A stretch of DNA of 34,833 nt from a bacterium (GTDB lineage Bacteria > Bacteroidota > Bacteroidia > CAILMK01 > JACPUW01): assembly GCA_016124515.1 (NCBI GenBank), contig WGNN01000138.1, positions 1-34,833 of the forward strand, read 5' to 3'. Both the position numbers and the translations under genes were made by a program. Below the pieces are notes generated by a model. It was given only the letters and a program-made list of their open reading frames with translations, did not search any database and was not told the DNA's origin. Below, piece by piece: positions 23,412-31,400 of this stretch (the first letter of the stretch is position 1; each line of letters opens with the position of its first letter).

Positions 23412-24494
23412 TTATAAATTCATGGTACGGATGCTTTCGCCGTCAAAACTAACATATTTGCCCATGCTGTGCGCGGTAAGGCATGAATGAACGGGCAATA
23501 CCCCAACAAAATCGCCCACTTGGCAGCTGTTGAAAACTGATTGGCTCAACTGCATAATGCCGTGTTCCTGCGAAAGTGAGATGAGGTGGCAGTTGGGCTG
23601 CAAGGTGCTCCAACCCTCATTATGCAAATGCACCAATTGACCAAAATGGGCTGTTTGGCTCGGGGAAATCAATTGTTCTTTGGAAAAGTGAACCGCTCCG
23701 CCGTGAATGACAATCTGTTGTTTTTCGTGGTGTTTTTCAACTATGGGGCAAGCCATGCACACAGCTATGTCTTCTTCGCTGCAACTGCCAAACTGCGCTT
23801 GCATCAGGTCGTAAAACACAAAATTGCCCGCGGTCAGGTGGCTTATGCCTTCAAAACTTTGGGCCGTGGAGCAACCGGGGGTATCGCCAAAATAAACCGG
23901 TCCGTTGTATGACAGCTTTTCGCGTAAGAGCACAATAGCCTTCAATGCGTTTTGGTGTAGCTGTTTGGTGGCCCCCGGCTGTTGGTAGGTAGTGCCGTTG
24001 TGCACGTAAAAACCCGCCATATCATGTGTTGATTGTTCTACTTCATCAACCAAGGCGGCTATAAGGTTGTGGTTGGCAATGTCAATTCCCGTACGGCCAT
24101 AGTTGGGGTCAAGGTCTATGAACACCGAAATGCCATCGGTGTTTTTTAAAGCTTGTAAATGCGCTGTACACGAGATGTTTACGCTCAAATTGGTCTTTCG
24201 CGCAAGCTGTTGCAAACGGGCGGCCTGCGAGGCAATGGGCGGCATAGCCAAATGGATGTGGCTGTAGTTGTCAGCTGCAAAGTACTCGGCCATTGCGAGC
24301 GAAGAAACCGTGATTGCATTAACTCCGGCTTCCTTAAAAAGGCAACCTATTTGTATGGATTGGTGGGTTTTGAAATGCGGCTGGAAAATGAGCTTGTGCT
24401 TGTGGCATTTTTCAGCCATTCGGGCAATATTGCCACGCACTTTTTGCAAATCGACAAGCAGGGAGGGCTCGCTAAGGTTTTTTAGTTGCAGCAC
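23412..24494 (-). CDS. PLP enzyme, D-serine dehydratase/D-threonine aldolase type
   Basis: A 360-aa fold-type III (alanine racemase-like) PLP enzyme. The Schiff-base lysine is Lys42 in PHFKTHQS; the barrel continues with FIDLDPNYGRTGI (125-137), FYVHNGTTY (162-170) and GDTPGCST (203-210). The C-terminal domain has the metal-site pair His336-x-Cys338 (PVHSCLTAH). Eukaryotic D-serine dehydratases (DSD1) use His-x-Cys here, whereas D-threonine aldolases characterised in Arthrobacter use His-x-Asp, so D-serine or a related D-beta-hydroxy amino acid is the more likely substrate; the exact reaction is inferred. Translation appears to start at a GTG (24494), because a TAG stop immediately precedes it in frame and the next Met (residue 27) would cut into the conserved N-terminus. 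The start overlaps the end of the upstream DUF4199 gene by 23 bp, suggesting coupling. Confidence 0.85.
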   Translation of the reverse strand: MLQLKNLSEPSLLVDLQKVRGNIARMAEKCHKHKLIFQPHFKTHQSIQIGCLFKEAGVNAITVSSLAMAEYFAADNYSHIHLAMPPIASQAARLQQLARKTNLSVNISCTAHLQALKNTDGISVFIDLDPNYGRTGIDIANHNLIAALVDEVEQSTHDMAGFYVHNGTTYQQPGATKQLHQNALKAIVLLREKLSYNGPVYFGDTPGCSTAQSFEGISHLTAGNFVFYDLMQAQFGSCSEEDIAVCMACPIVEKHHEKQQIVIHGGAVHFSKEQLISPSQTAHFGQLVHLHNEGWSTLQPNCHLISLSQEHGIMQLSQSVFNSCQVGDFVGVLPVHSCLTAHSMGKYVSFDGESIRTMNL

Positions 24495-25002
24495 CTAGTG
24501 GCAATTTTAATACGACCAAAGCTTCAATGAGAATGATGAAAAAACCCAGCATTACCATGTTTGAAAAGTTGGCCATGCCCATACTGCCCGGGGCAAACAC
24601 GGCGTGGTACATTTCTTCTCTTTTGGTCAGTTCTTCTACACTTGTGGTGGGGTCTTGTTTGGCCATTTGTTTTTGCACCATATAGTCGGTGTAGCCGCTG
24701 TTTACAAAATGGTAGAAGATAGAGGAAAGCACAAGCACAAGTACCGAGGCTGCCAATAAAGTAACACCTGCCGAAAGTGCAAGTGTGCCGTATTTCAAGT
24801 CGTTTGCCGGGGTTTTGAACTTGGCTGCACGCATGGCCATGTAGCAACCAATTACTATCACAAGCGTGTTTGAAAGCAACATACTCATGGTTTTGTATTG
24901 CATGTTTTCGCCCTGAATTCCAAGCAAATATTCTCCTATCCACCAAATAAACATGGCAAAGGCCATCCAGAAGCCTATTTTCAATTCGGTTTTAATATCC
25001 AT
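24472..25002 (-). CDS. DUF4199-family membrane protein
   Basis: A 176-aa integral membrane protein starting MDIKTELKIGFWMAFAMFIWW. The frame opens at a TTG (25020), but the ATG at 25002 fits both the family and the promoter just upstream. Hydrophobic segments lie at about 9-29, 38-57, 71-94 and 147-168, with a polar loop (residues ~95-145, MVQKQMAKQD, LTKREEMYH) between the third and fourth. This pattern matches DUF4199, a family of small four-helix membrane proteins common in Bacteroidota with no known function; I make the match by recall of the family's look, not by search. Its end overlaps the GTG start of the PLP-enzyme gene by 23 bp, so it leads the minus-strand cluster that may continue to prc and the two secreted unknowns. 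Confidence 0.75.
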   Translation of the reverse strand: MDIKTELKIGFWMAFAMFIWWIGEYLLGIQGENMQYKTMSMLLSNTLVIVIGCYMAMRAAKFKTPANDLKYGTLALSAGVTLLAASVLVLVLSSIFYHFVNSGYTDYMVQKQMAKQDPTTSVEELTKREEMYHAVFAPGSMGMANFSNMVMLGFFIILIEALVVLKLPLGAATKKP

Positions 25003-25017
25003 CAAAAATCTTTGCTG

Positions 25018-25049
25018 CAAAGTAATTGGTGCCGCTTATATAAAGCCAA
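25018..25049 (-). promoter_or_regulatory. Putative promoter of the DUF4199 gene
   Basis: On the minus strand TTG (25049-25047) is followed after 21 nt by TTACTTTG (25025-25018), one mismatch from TAnnTTTG. It ends 15 nt before the ATG at 25002. It supports that start, because the upstream TTG at 25020 would overlap the -7 element. Confidence 0.4.
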
Positions 25050-25212
25050 CAATTTCGTGATTCTTGTAACGGTCAGTTTCATCAACTTCATGCGCAGTAG
25101 CGCTTTACAAAGTGCGGTTGTTTTGGTCCAAAGCAGCTCATTTTCTGCCAATAGGTATGTTAATTATTGATTTTGTAAATGACAGTATGTGAAGCAATCA
25201 GCGCTATTGGAG

Positions 25213-25220
25213 TAATTTTG
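25213..25220 (+). promoter_or_regulatory. Putative -7 element (TAATTTTG) for the TonB receptor pair
   Basis: A perfect TAnnTTTG match 142 bp before the ATG at 25363, implying a leader of about 135 nt. No TTG is present at ideal spacing upstream, so this is a half-site only. Confidence 0.3.
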
Positions 25221-25362
25221 CAAATTGAAGCGTACCAGAAACGAAGAAGAGGCCCTCTAAGCAGATATTGGAAACCATTTTTAGCGTTAAAGCCCTGATA
25301 TACATAAGGTGAAATACACCTGATGGCTGTTTTCTTGTACGTGTTTTGGAACTGAATAATAG

Positions 25363-27573
25363 ATGAAACTTAACATAATAGCTGTATTTCTGTTGTTTTT
25401 GACCACTGCGGCAAGCGCACAACAAGGCCTTGTAAGCGGGGTGGTACAGCACGAAAAGCAGGCGCTCGCGGGAGCCAATGTTTATTGGAAAGGCACCACG
25501 GTGGGAACCACCACCAATGCCGAAGGGCGTTTTAGCCTGCCCGACAGTAGCGCCTATACCGTGCTGGTGGTAAGTTTTGTGGGCTACCTGACACTGGAAA
25601 TACCGAAGTCTGAAATACAAAACCCACTGGTGATAGAGCTTGAACCCGACCAAACACTGGGAGAGGTAACCATTGAAGGCCACCGAAGCGGAAAGGAAAT
25701 CCTGTCGATGGAGCCTTTGCTGCTGGAGCGGCTTGGCCAAAAGGAACTGAAAAAAGCGGCCTGTTGCAACCTGAGCGAGAGCTTTGAAACCAATGCCAGC
25801 GTTGATGTCAATTTTGCCGATGCCATTACCGGTGCGCGAAAAGTGCGCATGCTGGGGCTCGATGGTGTGTATTCGCTCATAACCATTGAAAACATGCCTG
25901 ATGTGCGCGGACTCGCCTCTTCTTTTGGGCTTTCGGCTATTCCGGGCCCGTGGATACAATCCATACAACTGGCCAAAGGGGTGGGCAGCGTGGTAAATGG
26001 ATACGAGTCAATAACCGGTCAAATAAATGTAGAGCTCATGAAACCGCACAGTGCCCCGCGTTTTCATTTCAATGGCTATTCAAATAGTATGGGGCGTTTT
26101 GAAACTTCGCTCAACGGGCAGTTCAGGGTTAGCGACAAGTTGAACACACTGGTTATGTTCCACACCAACTCCATGGACCGAAGTATTGATGCCAACGAGG
26201 ATGGTTTTCTTGATGTGCCAAGGCAAAATCAGGTAACGCTCACCAACCGATGGATGTACTACAACGACAAGATTGAAAGCCAGTTTGGAGTGGAATTATT
26301 GGCCGAGCGACGCCTGGGCGGACAAATGGGATACACCCCCATGCAAGAACATAACATGTTGAATCCCTGGGGTATGAACGTGCGTCAAAACCGCTTGAAA
26401 GCCTACGCAAAGCTGGGTTTTTTGCCGAATGACGAACACCCGAAAAGAAGTTTGGGTATCATCAACAAATTTTCTTACTATAACCAAGATGCTGTTTACG
26501 GACTCAAGTTTTACGACGGAACCAATAATTACTGGTACACCAATGTCATTTTTCAGGATGAGGTGATAAACCGCAACCACCTGATAAAAGCGGGTGCCGG
26601 TTTTTTTATTGATAAATACGTAGAAAAGCTCGACGACCAACTAAACCAATACCAAATAAACCGCGCACGTACCGAGCAATCGGCGGGGGTTTTTGCTGAA
26701 TATACCTACCACCCCAATGTTCGTTTTACCTCAATAATTGGCGGCAGGCTTGACTACCACAATCTTTTTGGTGCTTTTGTGACACCCCGCTTGCATTTGC
26801 GTTACAAACTGAGGCGCAACCTCACCTGGCGCTACACCGGTGGTTCCGGGCGACGCACACCCAATATGTTGGTTGACAACAGCCGCGTAATGGTGAGTTC
26901 GCGCACTATAGTAATACCCACCAAACTGATTCAGGAAAAGGCATGGAATACCGGAACAAGCCTGGTTTGGGATGTGCTTTTGTCAGGCAGAGAAGGCAGC
27001 ATTACCCTTGATGCTTACCACACGGAGTTTGTGAATATGATGGTGATGGACATGGATGCAAGTGCCCAAACCCTGAGTTTTTACAACCTCAACGGACGCT
27101 CATTCGCCTCGGTGGCACAGATTGAGGTTAACTACGAACTGCTGCGCGGGCTCGATGTGCGTGCCTCGTACAAAATACAGGATGTGAAAACCACTTACAG
27201 CAGTGGCCAATTGCGTTCATTGCCTTTTGTGGCAAAAAACAAATGGCTGCTCAATGCGGCTTACAACACGCCCAACCGCATGTGGGGTTTTGATGCTACG
27301 GCGCTGCGCACCAACCCCGGACGCATAGCCGCCACCGTAAATAACCCCGATTTTGAAATGCCTTGTGCGTTTTGGCGCTTTAATGCACAAATTACTTTCC
27401 GCTACAATGGGCTGGAAATTTATACGGGCGGTGAAAACCTGAGTGGGTTCAAACAAAAGAATCCAATAATTTCGGCACAAAGTCCGTTTGACCCTTCTTT
27501 TGATGCCGCCAATGTGTGGGCACCTATTTACGGACGCATGGTGTATCTTGGGGTCCGATACACGCATTTTTAA
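25363..27573 (+). CDS. TonB-dependent receptor, probable metal (copper-like) type
   Basis: A 736-aa outer-membrane receptor. Signal peptide 1-20 (ending ASAQ); carboxypeptidase-regulatory-like beta domain about 21-95 (GVVQHEKQALAGANVYWKG, a Bacteroidota hallmark); plug about 105-230 with VRMLGLDGVYSLITIENMP and the pattern KGVGSVVNGYESITGQINVEL; beta-barrel 230-736 ending YLGVRYTHF, with a terminal Phe as expected for barrel assembly. The plug contains adjacent cysteines, Cys134-Cys135 (KKAACCNLSESF). I recall this CC motif from a receptor subfamily that is encoded beside heavy-metal-associated (HMA) proteins, and an HMA gene does begin 22 bp downstream. Uptake of copper or a copper-bound ligand through the outer membrane is therefore a reasonable inference. 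The sequence does not fix the metal. Confidence 0.9.
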   Translation: MKLNIIAVFLLFLTTAASAQQGLVSGVVQHEKQALAGANVYWKGTTVGTTTNAEGRFSLPDSSAYTVLVVSFVGYLTLEIPKSEIQNPLVIELEPDQTLGEVTIEGHRSGKEILSMEPLLLERLGQKELKKAACCNLSESFETNASVDVNFADAITGARKVRMLGLDGVYSLITIENMPDVRGLASSFGLSAIPGPWIQSIQLAKGVGSVVNGYESITGQINVELMKPHSAPRFHFNGYSNSMGRFETSLNGQFRVSDKLNTLVMFHTNSMDRSIDANEDGFLDVPRQNQVTLTNRWMYYNDKIESQFGVELLAERRLGGQMGYTPMQEHNMLNPWGMNVRQNRLKAYAKLGFLPNDEHPKRSLGIINKFSYYNQDAVYGLKFYDGTNNYWYTNVIFQDEVINRNHLIKAGAGFFIDKYVEKLDDQLNQYQINRARTEQSAGVFAEYTYHPNVRFTSIIGGRLDYHNLFGAFVTPRLHLRYKLRRNLTWRYTGGSGRRTPNMLVDNSRVMVSSRTIVIPTKLIQEKAWNTGTSLVWDVLLSGREGSITLDAYHTEFVNMMVMDMDASAQTLSFYNLNGRSFASVAQIEVNYELLRGLDVRASYKIQDVKTTYSSGQLRSLPFVAKNKWLLNAAYNTPNRMWGFDATALRTNPGRIAATVNNPDFEMPCAFWRFNAQITFRYNGLEIYTGGENLSGFKQKNPIISAQSPFDPSFDAANVWAPIYGRMVYLGVRYTHF

Positions 27574-27595
27574 ATCTTATATAAAATCAAAAACC

Positions 27596-27943
27596 ATGAA
27601 TAATACATTGAAAAACAAACTGTTGATTTTTGGATTCCTGCTCATTGGCTTGGTGGTTTATGCCAAAACCCAAACGGCTACCATCAAGAGTTCTATGGTG
27701 TGCCAAATGTGCGAAGACAACATCCGCAACGGATTGATATATGAAAAAGGGATCAAGAAAATTACCTTCAATCTTGATGAAAACGAGATTTATGTAAAAT
27801 TCAATCCGAAGCAAACTACTTTGGAAGAGATTAAGAAAAAGATCACCCTGCTGGGCTATGCGGCTGATGAGCTACCCGCCGACAAAGAGGCTTTTGATGC
27901 CTTGGCCGGTTGCTGTAAGACGAAGGATGCCAATTGTAAGTAA
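27596..27943 (+). CDS. Exported HMA-domain metal-binding protein
   Basis: A 115-aa protein starting MNNTLKNKLL; the ATG at 27596 is chosen because it opens directly into a signal sequence or anchor (about 7-23), whereas the frame upstream overlaps the receptor gene. Residues 25-92 form a heavy-metal-associated ferredoxin-like domain with the metal motif VCQMCEDNI (Cys36-x-x-Cys39) and the typical ending LLGYAADE. A short C-terminal tail adds three cysteines (AGCCKTKDANCK: Cys106, 107, 114) that could form a second metal site. It follows the TonB receptor by 22 bp and is surely co-transcribed with it. A periplasmic metallochaperone receiving metal from the receptor is the natural inference, with Cu(I) the usual ligand of CxxC HMA domains. 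A T-run shortly after the stop is not preceded by a clear hairpin. Confidence 0.9.
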   Translation: MNNTLKNKLLIFGFLLIGLVVYAKTQTATIKSSMVCQMCEDNIRNGLIYEKGIKKITFNLDENEIYVKFNPKQTTLEEIKKKITLLGYAADELPADKEAFDALAGCCKTKDANCK

Positions 27944-28127
27944 GCCGTTTTTTTTTACGTTGAATAAGAGTTTTGCATCATTTTACCCTGTGCGGTGTTG
28001 GGTGTAACGGCGCGTCATCGCCCCAAGCTTATTACATTTCTTTGAGTTACTATTTCACCATTAAACGCCTTGACCATGATGCAAACTACCCAACCGGCAA
28101 GATTCAATAGGGGTTTAATCTTCAAAC

Positions 28128-28343
28128 TCAAAGTTCACCATTTCGCTCTTTGATAAATCTTGTAGTCAGGGTTCTTGCCCAATATCGAGGTACGTCAAAT
28201 TCAGTTTGTAAGTACTTTACTATGTCATTTGACTTTTTATTCAACGAATCAAAATCACCCAAAATCTTGTGCCATTCCGATAGGTTTTTACCGGTTTTTT
28301 CAATCACCTGCTCGTCAGATACGTTCCAATAATCGCTTTTCAT
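28128..28343 (-). CDS. DUF4287-like small protein
   Basis: A 71-aa soluble protein starting MKSDYWNVSDEQVIEKTGK. The ATG at 28343 is preferred to the upstream TTG at 28364. The pattern TGKNLSEWHKIL, then DIVKYLQTEFDVPRYWARTLTTRFIKE, matches my recollection of DUF4287, a short helical domain (a TGK-x-x-x-EW motif, then an H/D-IVxWL block and a W-rich block) found alone or fused to other domains and of unknown function. It is almost all alpha-helical and charged, with no signal peptide, so it should be cytoplasmic. It lies alone between the convergent HMA gene (184 bp away) and the giant type B T9SS gene upstream, and has its own perfect TAnnTTTG element 34 bp before the start. Confidence 0.65.
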   Translation of the reverse strand: MKSDYWNVSDEQVIEKTGKNLSEWHKILGDFDSLNKKSNDIVKYLQTEFDVPRYWARTLTTRFIKERNGEL

Positions 28344-28377
28344 TTTGTGCTTTTTTGAGTTCAAATTGCTGTTGGCT

Positions 28378-28385
28378 CAAATCTA
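28378..28385 (-). promoter_or_regulatory. Putative -7 element (TAGATTTG) for the DUF4287 gene
   Basis: Perfect TAnnTTTG on the minus strand, 34 nt before the ATG at 28343 and inside the 60-bp gap after the giant gene's stop. No well-placed TTG partner is seen. Confidence 0.35.
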
Positions 28386-28403
28386 CTCCAAATGAGTGTT
28401 AAC

Positions 28404-31400
28404 CTACCTGATAAGCTGAAGGGTTCCTTTGTACGAAAGTATTTCCTGGTTTTTGCCGCGTAAAAACAGCACCACGGCATAGTTTCCCTCCGCGCAGGTT
28501 TTGCCGTTTGTAGTGCCGTCCCAGACTTTTCCCACATCCTGCGATTCAAAAACGAGTTGCCCCCAACGGTTGTATATACGCAGGGCATTTACATTGAAAG
28601 TGGTAATGCTGTCTTGCCACAATATGCCCGCTCCTTTCACTTCAAACAAGTCGTTGATGCCATCATTATTTGGGCTGAATGCAGTAGGTACAAAAAAGGT
28701 AGGCACCGGCAGCAGTTTTATGGTGTTGGAGTAGCTGCTGTCTTGTTGGTGGCTTCCTACAATTTTTTCAATGGCAATTACGCGGTATTCGGTAGCTTGT
28801 TCGCTGTTGTTCAAAAAGGCAGTTGTATCGGTAAATTGTGTTGCCCAAGGTTCCACCTCTGCAAGTTTTTCAAACCGGCCACTTTCGGTTCTTTTCTCAA
28901 TTCGGTAGTTCAGCACATCGGCCTCCCAGTTTTCGTATTTGTTCCAATGCAAGCAAAAGTTGCCGTTTTCAATACTGCTGCTTAGGAAAATGCTGGTGGC
29001 TATATTGCTTGATGCCGTAGTGTTTCCGCAAAAATCGTGTGCCTGAACGGTGTAGGCATAGGCTTCGCGCTGCGTAAAGGCGTGCGCATCAAGAAAACTT
29101 GTGGTGTCGCCGGGTCTTGCAATGGTTTGAAACACATCGGGCCGCGAAAGTGCTTTTCGGTTGATGAAATAATTTGTGGTATTACGCAAACGACCTTGTG
29201 CCCAACGCAACTGTACGCCATTGCTTTCTACCGTGGCCAATTGCAATTTTAGTGGATCCAACTTGTAGTTGTAGGCTACTTCATGTGCCACGCTGTTGCT
29301 TAGGCTGTTGCGTGTTTCCAATCCTTTTACTGCTTCTATGTAATATCCGTAGTCGCCGTTGCATATAGCTGAGTCGATGTAACTTAAGTTGTTGTTTGAA
29401 AGCCTGGCAATGAGTTTATTTTGTTGGTTGTAGTTGCGGTAAAGATGGTATCGCTGCAAGCTATCCCAGCCAATATATGGTGTCCAATTGAGCAAAGAAA
29501 AGTCGGTATTGTTGCTGTCAACGCTCAGGTGTACCGCACAATGGGTTTTGGCCGACCAAGTGTGTTCGCATTTGTCAATGAGCTGCATTTTAATGCAATA
29601 GGGTGGCTTGCAGGGCTTCAGATTCAGCTGCATCATGGTGTCGGTAAGCAGGTAGCTTGAGCCCAAAAGTACTCCTGTCGCTTCGTTGTACAAGCGGTAT
29701 TTATTAAAGGCAAAAGCATTGGCGGGTTTCCAGCTTGCCAACAACATGCTGTCGTTTATCATGCTGATAAAGTGGAGCTTAGGCGAGTCAACCGGCAGGT
29801 TTTTCATAATCTCCAATACCTTGCTTTTTGTAATGGATTGCGTACATCCGTGGGCATCAACCACTTTGAGCATAAAACTGTAAGTGCCTTCTTTGGCAAA
29901 AACCAACACCTTATCGGCGGGCATGGCAAATTTTGCAAAGGCTGAATCGTTGCTTTTGAACCACTCTCTGCTGTTAATGGCTGCCGTGGCGGTTGACAAG
30001 TCGCTGAAAGTAACTTTTCTATTGGTGCAAGTAAGGCTGTCGTCGAGCGAAAAATCGGGTTTTGGCAATTCAAAAACCGTTAAATCACGGTCAAGATACA
30101 TCGTGTCGTTGCAGTTCAATTTATTCGCAACCACCAATCTGGGGCGGTATTTACCGGCGTTGAGAGTAAAGTCAACTTGCCTGAGTGTGTCTGTAGCAGT
30201 GCTGTTTTGCCCCACTTGCCATTGCCAACGGTAGGCGTATCGCGAACTGTCGGTAAGTGTAATTTGCAGTGGTTCGCAAGAATCGTTTTTGTTGCAGGTA
30301 AAAAAGGCCCGCGGTTTGGCGTAAACCACTATGCTGTCCTCAAGTCCTTTTATTATAGTGCAGCCATTGTTGTCTTTTCCAATGACACTTGGTCTGAAAA
30401 TCTGAAACTCTTTGTTGTTTTTTACATGGTAATGATGCGATGAAAAACCAACAGAATCGAGTGAAGAGTTGTCGCCGTAGTCGAAATATATTTTGGCGGC
30501 GTTTTTACTCTTGTTTTTAAAACTAACGGCAAGCGGTTCGCAGCCGAAATTATTGCCGATTTTAAAATCGAGGAATGGGCTGTTTACCATTATTAAATGT
30601 GGTTTAAAAATGGTGTCGGCACAACCGTATTTGTTTTTTGCGATAAAGCTAATGTCAAAAGTGTTTTTTGGGCTTTTTTGCCTGCTCAGGTCATATACCT
30701 TGTAGGTTTCGGATTGGGCGGTGTGCACCAAGCTGCTGCTGTCGCCAAAATTCCAGATAAACGAATCGGCATTCACTGCCACAGCTTCAAAAGCATAAAA
30801 GGCCGGCGAGCATTTTACGGTAGTATCTACATTGAAAGCAGCGCTGAATGGGATGACAAACAGGCGTTTATGCACAGAGTCGCTGCAATTTTTATCGTTC
30901 CATACCTTCAAATGCAAGTCGTATTGGCCAAGGGTGTCAAGTGGAAAAAGTGGGGTTTTACTGTGGCTGACTGCGTTCATGCCGGGTCCTTTCAAAAGCC
31001 ATTGCATGCTATCAATTTGGCCAATTGAATAGTTGGCGGGTTGCAGGTTTACACTGGAACAAAAAGTGTCGGGTGCGGTAAACCTTGCTTGCAAGTCATA
31101 TTGGTACAGGCCGTTAATTTGCGAGGTAGCCACACAGCCCTGTTGGTTTTTTATTTGTAATTCAATAGAAATATTAGACTTGGTATTGACGGTAATAGAA
31201 GTGGTGGCACTATCGGGTTGGGCAAAGTAAACACCATTTTGCGCCGAGGCCCAATGATAGTCGGGCTTATTGCTTTTATTGACGTCATAGGCCTTGTTTT
31301 CTTCAATTTTCGCTTTCAACAAACCGGTAAATGGATAACAGGGAAACAGCGTGTCGAATGCATACGAAGCGGTGATGCCACCAATTTTAAGATGCTTTTG

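Larger units (their letters stand above)
25003..25362. other. Divergent control region between DUF4199 and TonB receptor genes
   Basis: 360 bp without a credible gene. It holds a promoter-like element facing left (25018-25049), one facing right (25213-25220), and a small inverted repeat AGGTG-AAATA-CACCT around 25310-25325 within the probable ~135-nt leader of the receptor gene. No recognisable riboswitch or metal-box is seen. Confidence 0.5.

Noticed and set aside
25204-25968. 254-codon minus-strand open frame
   Set aside because: It lies antisense to the clear signal peptide and N-terminal domain of the TonB receptor; a shadow frame.
27972-28085. Ten-bp inverted arms TTTGCATCAT and ATGATGCAAA between the HMA and DUF4287 genes
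   Set aside because: The arms are 94 bp apart with no supporting inner stem, and could arise by chance.
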